Source of the DNA: DASSUW01 sp035706585
GTDB taxonomy: Bacteria > Actinomycetota > Thermoleophilia > Solirubrobacterales > Solirubrobacteraceae
DNA length: 8,783 bases
Reading direction: 5' to 3'
Assembly: GCA_035706585.1 (NCBI GenBank)
Contig: DASSUW010000317.1
Coordinates: 1-8,783 of the forward strand
This document shows positions 5,893 to 8,783 of this stretch, piece after piece. The position numbers were made by a program, and so were the translations under genes. Every line of letters begins with the position of its first letter. Position 1 is the first letter of the stretch. The notes under the pieces were generated by a model. That model ran no database searches and was not told the origin of the DNA. It was given only the letters and a program-made list of their open reading frames with translations.

Positions 5893-7326
5893 TCAGCGGC
5901 CGTCGCGCAGCGCGGCGCGGCGGACCTTGCCGCTCGCGGTCTTCGGCAGCTCGGCGGCGAAGTCCACGATGCGGGGGTACTTGTACGGCGCGGTGATGGC
6001 CTTGACGTGGTCCTGCAGGTCGCGTGCCAGGTCGTCGGACGCCGCGAAGCCGTCGCGCAGGACGACCACGGCGCGCACGACGCTGCCGCGCTCGTCGTCG
6101 GGCGCCGCGACCACCGCCGCCTCGGCGACGGCGTCGTGGGCCACGAGCGCGGACTCGACCTCGAACGGGCCGATCCGGTAGCCGGCGGAGATGATCACGT
6201 CGTCGGTGCGCGAGACGAAGTGCAGGAAGCCGTCCTCGTCGCGGGTCACGCGGTCACCGGTGCGCCACGGCTCGCCGTCCGGCGGCGGGTCCTCGCCGAG
6301 ATAGCGCAGGAAGAACGTCGGCACGGTCGCGGGGTCGGCGACGAGCTCGCCGTCGTCGACGTCGAGCTTGATGCCGGGGAGCGCGATGCCCATCGAGCCG
6401 GGACGCGCCGGGATGCCGAGCGGCATGCCGGTGAGCTGGCCGGTCTCGGTCTGCCCGTAGCCGTCGCGGATCCACACGTTGGTCGCCTCGTGCCACGCGC
6501 CGAGCACCTCGGGATTCAGCGCCTCGCCGGCGGCGACGGCGCCGCGCAGGTCGATCAGCCCGCGCAGCGTGGCGCGCTTGGCGATCACGCGGTACTCGGT
6601 CGGCGCCATGCACAGCAGGTCGACGCGCTCGCGCTCGAGCAGGTCGAGCCGCTCGTGGGGGTCGAAGCGCGCGTCGTGCAGCAGTGCGGCGGCGCCGCGC
6701 AGCCACGGCGCGATGAACGCGTTGCGCGCGGACTTGGACCAGCCGGAGGCGGCCGTGCACCACACCAGGTCGCCGGCGCGGGCGTCGAGCCAGTGGCGTG
6801 CCTGGAGCATCTGGCCGGCCAGGTAGCGCTGGCCGTGCAGCACGGCCTTCGGCTCGCCGGCGGTGCCGGAGGTGAACGTGATCAGGCACGGGTCGTCCGG
6901 CCCGAGGTCGGCAGCGGGCGGCGCCGGCGCGTCGTCGAGGTCGCCGAACGGCACCCACACGACCTCGCCGTCCCAGCCGGCGGCGGCGAGCACGTCGGCG
7001 TTGCGCTCGTCGCAGACGACCAGGCGCGGACCGGCGACACGCAGGCGCAGCGCGAGGTCCTTGGCGCGCAGCTGCTCGTTGCAGGGCAGCGCGACGAGCC
7101 CGAGCCGGAAGCACGCGACCATCGTCAGCACCCACTCCGAGCGGTTGCCGACGAGCGTCATCACGACGTCGCCGCGTTCCAGATGGCCCATCCGCGCGGC
7201 CACGGCCCGGGCGGCGCCGGCGACCTCCCCGAACCGCCACTCGCGCCGCGACCCGTCACGGCCGATCTCCACGAGCGCACGCTCTCCGGCCGGCGCTGCC
7301 TCCAACACGTCGGTCGCGAAATTCAT
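5893..7326 (-). CDS. AMP-forming acyl-CoA synthetase (medium-chain/ACSM-like)
   Basis: This 477-residue member of the ANL superfamily activates a carboxylic acid with ATP to an acyl-adenylate and transfers it to CoA. Seen: the P-loop-like ITFTSGTAGEPKAV (149-162), YGQTETG (290-296), RTGD (355-358) with the ribose-binding Asp358, the hinge region SRTDDVIISAGYRIGP (372-387), and PKTASGKVRR (461-470) with Lys467 as the adenylation lysine. WCTAASGWSKSARNAFIAPW (189-208) resembles the medium-chain acyl-CoA synthetase group, so a medium-chain or branched/aromatic acid is the likely substrate. At 477 residues it is somewhat shorter than most of that group, mainly at the N-terminus. It starts at ATG 7326; no good Shine-Dalgarno sequence is present. 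With the acyl-CoA dehydrogenase divergent from it, a role in fatty-acid catabolism is plausible. It could be co-transcribed with the kinase 48 bp downstream. Confidence 0.9.
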   Translation of the reverse strand: MNFATDVLEAAPAGERALVEIGRDGSRREWRFGEVAGAARAVAARMGHLERGDVVMTLVGNRSEWVLTMVACFRLGLVALPCNEQLRAKDLALRLRVAGPRLVVCDERNADVLAAAGWDGEVVWVPFGDLDDAPAPPAADLGPDDPCLITFTSGTAGEPKAVLHGQRYLAGQMLQARHWLDARAGDLVWCTAASGWSKSARNAFIAPWLRGAAALLHDARFDPHERLDLLERERVDLLCMAPTEYRVIAKRATLRGLIDLRGAVAAGEALNPEVLGAWHEATNVWIRDGYGQTETGQLTGMPLGIPARPGSMGIALPGIKLDVDDGELVADPATVPTFFLRYLGEDPPPDGEPWRTGDRVTRDEDGFLHFVSRTDDVIISAGYRIGPFEVESALVAHDAVAEAAVVAAPDDERGSVVRAVVVLRDGFAASDDLARDLQDHVKAITAPYKYPRIVDFAAELPKTASGKVRRAALRDGR

Positions 7327-7335
7327 CGGCGCGCA

Positions 7336-7341
7336 ACCCTA
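7336..7341 (-). promoter_or_regulatory. Candidate -10 box (TAGGGT) of the acyl-CoA synthetase
   Basis: TAGGGT on the minus strand fits TANNNT and is followed by 9 nt and then ATG 7326, giving a leader of only a few bases. The -35 position falls in or beside the CCGCCA/TGGCGG dyad at 7361-7373; no TTGACA-like sequence is seen. The call is based on position and pattern only. Confidence 0.35.
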
Positions 7342-7360
7342 CCCACCCGGGGGCGAGAAC

Positions 7361-7373
7361 CCGCCACTGGCGG
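7361..7373. promoter_or_regulatory. Palindrome CCGCCACTGGCGG between divergent genes (candidate operator)
   Basis: CCGCCA and TGGCGG are perfect inverted arms around a single C. The element lies 34 nt upstream of the acyl-CoA synthetase ATG and 12 nt upstream of the DUF559-like ATG, so one bound repressor could control both promoters. TetR-family and similar regulators of fatty-acid genes often use such dyads, but no regulator gene is visible here and the link is inferred. Confidence 0.35.
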
Positions 7374-7385
7374 ATATACGTCGAT

Positions 7386-7781
7386 ATGCGACGTGAACTC
7401 GCCAAGGAGCACGCGATCGCGGCGCTCGCGGACGAGCAGCACGGTGTGGTCGCCCGCGCGCAGCTCCTCAGTGCGGGGTTGCTCGCGCTCTGCGACGAGC
7501 ACCACCTCCCGCGCCCGGAGGCCAACGCGATCGTCGAAGGCGTCGAAGTCGACTCCGTGTGGCGCGAGCGACGGCTGGTCGTCGAGGTCGACGGCTATCG
7601 CTACCACCGGTCGCCGCGCCGGTTCGAGACCGACCGCGAGAAGGACGTCCACCTCATCACGCGCGGGTGGCGCGTGCTGCGCTTCACGTGGCGGCAGATC
7701 ACGCGGCGCGCCGGCTGGGTCGCTGCGGCAATCGGCGAAATGCCCGAACAGCCGCAGGTATCCTCGCGCCCATGGCCATAG
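7386..7781 (+). CDS. Shortened AbiEi-like/DUF559 protein with apparent internal deletion
   Basis: This 131-residue ORF joins two parts of a common actinobacterial family. Residues 7-31 (containing EQHGVVARAQLLSAGL) match the N-terminal AbiEi-type winged-helix segment. Residues 32-116 match the C-terminal DUF559 domain, a Vsr-like restriction-endonuclease fold: LPRPEAN (41-47), EVDSVW (54-59), RRLVVEVDGYRYH (62-74), TDREKDVHL and WRVLRFTW (95-102). Full-length relatives, as I recall them, are about 280-310 residues with roughly 150 residues between these parts; here they meet in frame near residue 31. Likely nuclease-core residues Asp56, Glu67 and Asp69 remain, but fold and activity are uncertain. 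It starts at ATG 7386; an imperfect TATACG lies 5 nt upstream and no Shine-Dalgarno sequence is seen. It overlaps the acyl-CoA dehydrogenase start by 10 bp. It may be a decaying remnant or a genuine mini-protein. Confidence 0.6.
   Translation: MRRELAKEHAIAALADEQHGVVARAQLLSAGLLALCDEHHLPRPEANAIVEGVEVDSVWRERRLVVEVDGYRYHRSPRRFETDREKDVHLITRGWRVLRFTWRQITRRAGWVAAAIGEMPEQPQVSSRPWP
7759..7764 (+). promoter_or_regulatory. Candidate -10 box (TATCCT) of the acyl-CoA dehydrogenase
   Basis: TATCCT matches four of six bases of TATAAT, fits TANNNT, and lies exactly 7 nt before ATG 7772, the spacing expected for a leaderless actinobacterial transcript. It lies inside the last codons of the DUF559-like ORF, so the dehydrogenase need not depend on that gene's transcription. 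No clear -35 is present. Confidence 0.45.
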
Positions 7782-8783
7782 CCACCCCGTTCTACGAGAA
7801 GACCGACGAGCAGAAGGCCATCCTGGAGATGGTCCGCCAGTTCGTGGACGAGCAGATCATCCCCAAGGCCGAGCACTACGACCACGAGGACGAGTTCCCC
7901 GAGCCGATCGTCGAGCAGATGAAGGAGCTCGGCCTGTTCGGCACGACGATCCCGGAGGAGTACGGCGGGATGGGGCTCGACCTGACGACCTACGCGATGA
8001 TCGTCGAGGAGCTCTCGCGCGGGTGGATCTCGATCTCCGGCGTGGTCAACACGCACTTCATCGGCTCCTACCTGTTGATGAAGTTCGGCTCCGACGAGCA
8101 GAAGCAGCGGCTGCTGCCGAAGATGGCGACCGGCGAGATCCGGGCGGCGTTCAGCCTGTCCGAGCCCGAGCTGGGGTCCGACGTGGCGGCGATCAAGACC
8201 ACGGCCGTCAAGGACGGCGGCGACTGGGTGATCAACGGCCAGAAGATGTGGGTGACCAACGGCCTGCGGTCGGGTCTCGTGTTCGTGCTCGTCCGGACCG
8301 ACAAGGACGCCACCAAGCCGCAGTCCGGCATGACGTGCTTCGTGTGCGAGAAGGAGCCCGGCGCGGCCGAGAACCCCGGGCTGACGATCCCGCCGCAGAT
8401 CAAGAAGCTCGGTTACAAGGGCGTCGAGTCGACCGAGCTGGTGTTCGACGGCTACCGCTGCCCGGCCGACATGATCCTCGGCGGCGAGGACGCCGGCCTC
8501 AACAAGGGCTTCCCGCAGATGATGGACGCGCTCGAGGTCGGCCGCGTGAACGTCGCCGCCCGCGGCGTCGGGATCGCGCAACGGGCTCTGGAGCTGGCGT
8601 TGCGCTACAGCCAGGAGCGCAGCGCGTTCGGCAAGCCGATCTCCCAGCACCAGGCGATCCAGTTCAAGCTCGCCGACATGGCCACCAAGGTCGAGGCGGC
8701 GCGCCTGCTCACGCTCAAGGCCGCCCGCATGAAGGACGCCGGCGAGCGCAGCGATCTCGAGGCCGGCATGGCGAAGCTGTTCG
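7772..8783 (+). CDS. Acyl-CoA dehydrogenase (C-terminus cut by window edge)
   Basis: The frame is open from ATG 7772 to the edge, giving 337 residues of an expected 380-400. It is an FAD-dependent dehydrogenase that introduces the alpha-beta double bond into acyl-CoA, the first oxidative step of beta-oxidation or branched amino-acid breakdown. Seen: the all-helical N-domain with GLFGTTIPEEYGG (54-66), the flavin/substrate signature AFSLSEPELGSD (126-137), the middle beta-domain with WVINGQKMWVTNG (152-164), KKLGYKGVESTELVF (211-225), and the C-terminal helical domain with RSAFGKPISQHQAIQFKLADM (283-303), including the FAD-contacting Arg283 region. The catalytic glutamate of this family, expected near residue 365-370, lies beyond the window. 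Leu replaces the usual small residue in the SEPxxGSD signature. The chain length used by the enzyme cannot be told. The start is supported by homology and by TATCCT 7 nt upstream. Confidence 0.93.
   Translation, partial: MAIATPFYEKTDEQKAILEMVRQFVDEQIIPKAEHYDHEDEFPEPIVEQMKELGLFGTTIPEEYGGMGLDLTTYAMIVEELSRGWISISGVVNTHFIGSYLLMKFGSDEQKQRLLPKMATGEIRAAFSLSEPELGSDVAAIKTTAVKDGGDWVINGQKMWVTNGLRSGLVFVLVRTDKDATKPQSGMTCFVCEKEPGAAENPGLTIPPQIKKLGYKGVESTELVFDGYRCPADMILGGEDAGLNKGFPQMMDALEVGRVNVAARGVGIAQRALELALRYSQERSAFGKPISQHQAIQFKLADMATKVEAARLLTLKAARMKDAGERSDLEAGMAKLF

Noticed and set aside
6254..7240. Second minus-strand frame of 328 codons inside the acyl-CoA synthetase
   Set aside because: Arg/Ala-rich alternative frame; the overlapping frame carries all the ANL-superfamily motifs.
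7422..7505. Imperfect 21-bp direct repeat (7422-7442 and 7485-7505) as the scar of the DUF559 deletion
   Set aside because: Only 17 of 21 bases match and both copies remain, whereas recombination between repeats would leave one; chance similarity of Ala-Leu-Asp-Glu codons explains it.
7601..8650. Minus-strand open frame of 349 codons opposite the acyl-CoA dehydrogenase
   Set aside because: The plus-strand frame has continuous acyl-CoA dehydrogenase homology; the minus frame is a Leu/Arg/Asp/His-rich shadow.

Overview
This is a GC-rich window (roughly 70% or more by eye) with tightly packed genes, several GTG starts, hardly any Shine-Dalgarno sequences and many TANNNT boxes 7-12 nt before start codons. 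Together with the families present (an FHA-LuxR regulator, a PknB-type Ser/Thr kinase and a DUF559 protein), this suggests an actinobacterium, possibly of the Thermoleophilia/Solirubrobacterales type. The taxonomic placement is inference.

Layout. Positions 1-1326 (minus) hold a HemL-like class III PLP aminotransferase whose C-terminus lies off the left edge. A 409-bp intergenic region (1327-1735) follows. It contains a probable promoter, an inverted repeat, three helically phased TTCGC repeats, a 9-bp hairpin, a strong terminator-like hairpin and three 18-bp tandem repeats. Positions 1736-2767 (plus) encode an exported clan GH-A glycoside hydrolase. Its 3' end overlaps, tail to tail by 11 bp, a minus-strand block read right to left: an acyl-CoA synthetase (7326-5893), a membrane Ser/Thr kinase with a seven-repeat FG-GAP/integrin-like extracellular propeller (5844-3424), and an FHA-LuxR-type regulator (3422-2757). 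The kinase stop and the regulator start are one base apart. Divergent from the synthetase are a short DUF559/AbiEi-like ORF that appears to have lost its middle (7386-7781) and an acyl-CoA dehydrogenase (7772 to the right edge, C-terminus missing).

How the genes may work together. The kinase and FHA-HTH genes look like one signalling unit: an outside propeller senses, the inside kinase phosphorylates, and a phosphothreonine-binding DNA-binding protein responds. This is comparable in logic to the mycobacterial PknH-EmbR pair but uses different domains. The acyl-CoA synthetase and acyl-CoA dehydrogenase fit fatty or organic acid activation and beta-oxidation. The glycoside hydrolase acts outside the cytoplasm, and its convergent overlap with the regulator gene may or may not be functional.

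The most unusual items are the kinase-propeller/FHA-HTH pair, the internally shortened DUF559 gene, the terminator-like hairpin placed between two divergent genes (hinting at a small RNA or leader attenuator), and the repeated near-leaderless promoter pattern.
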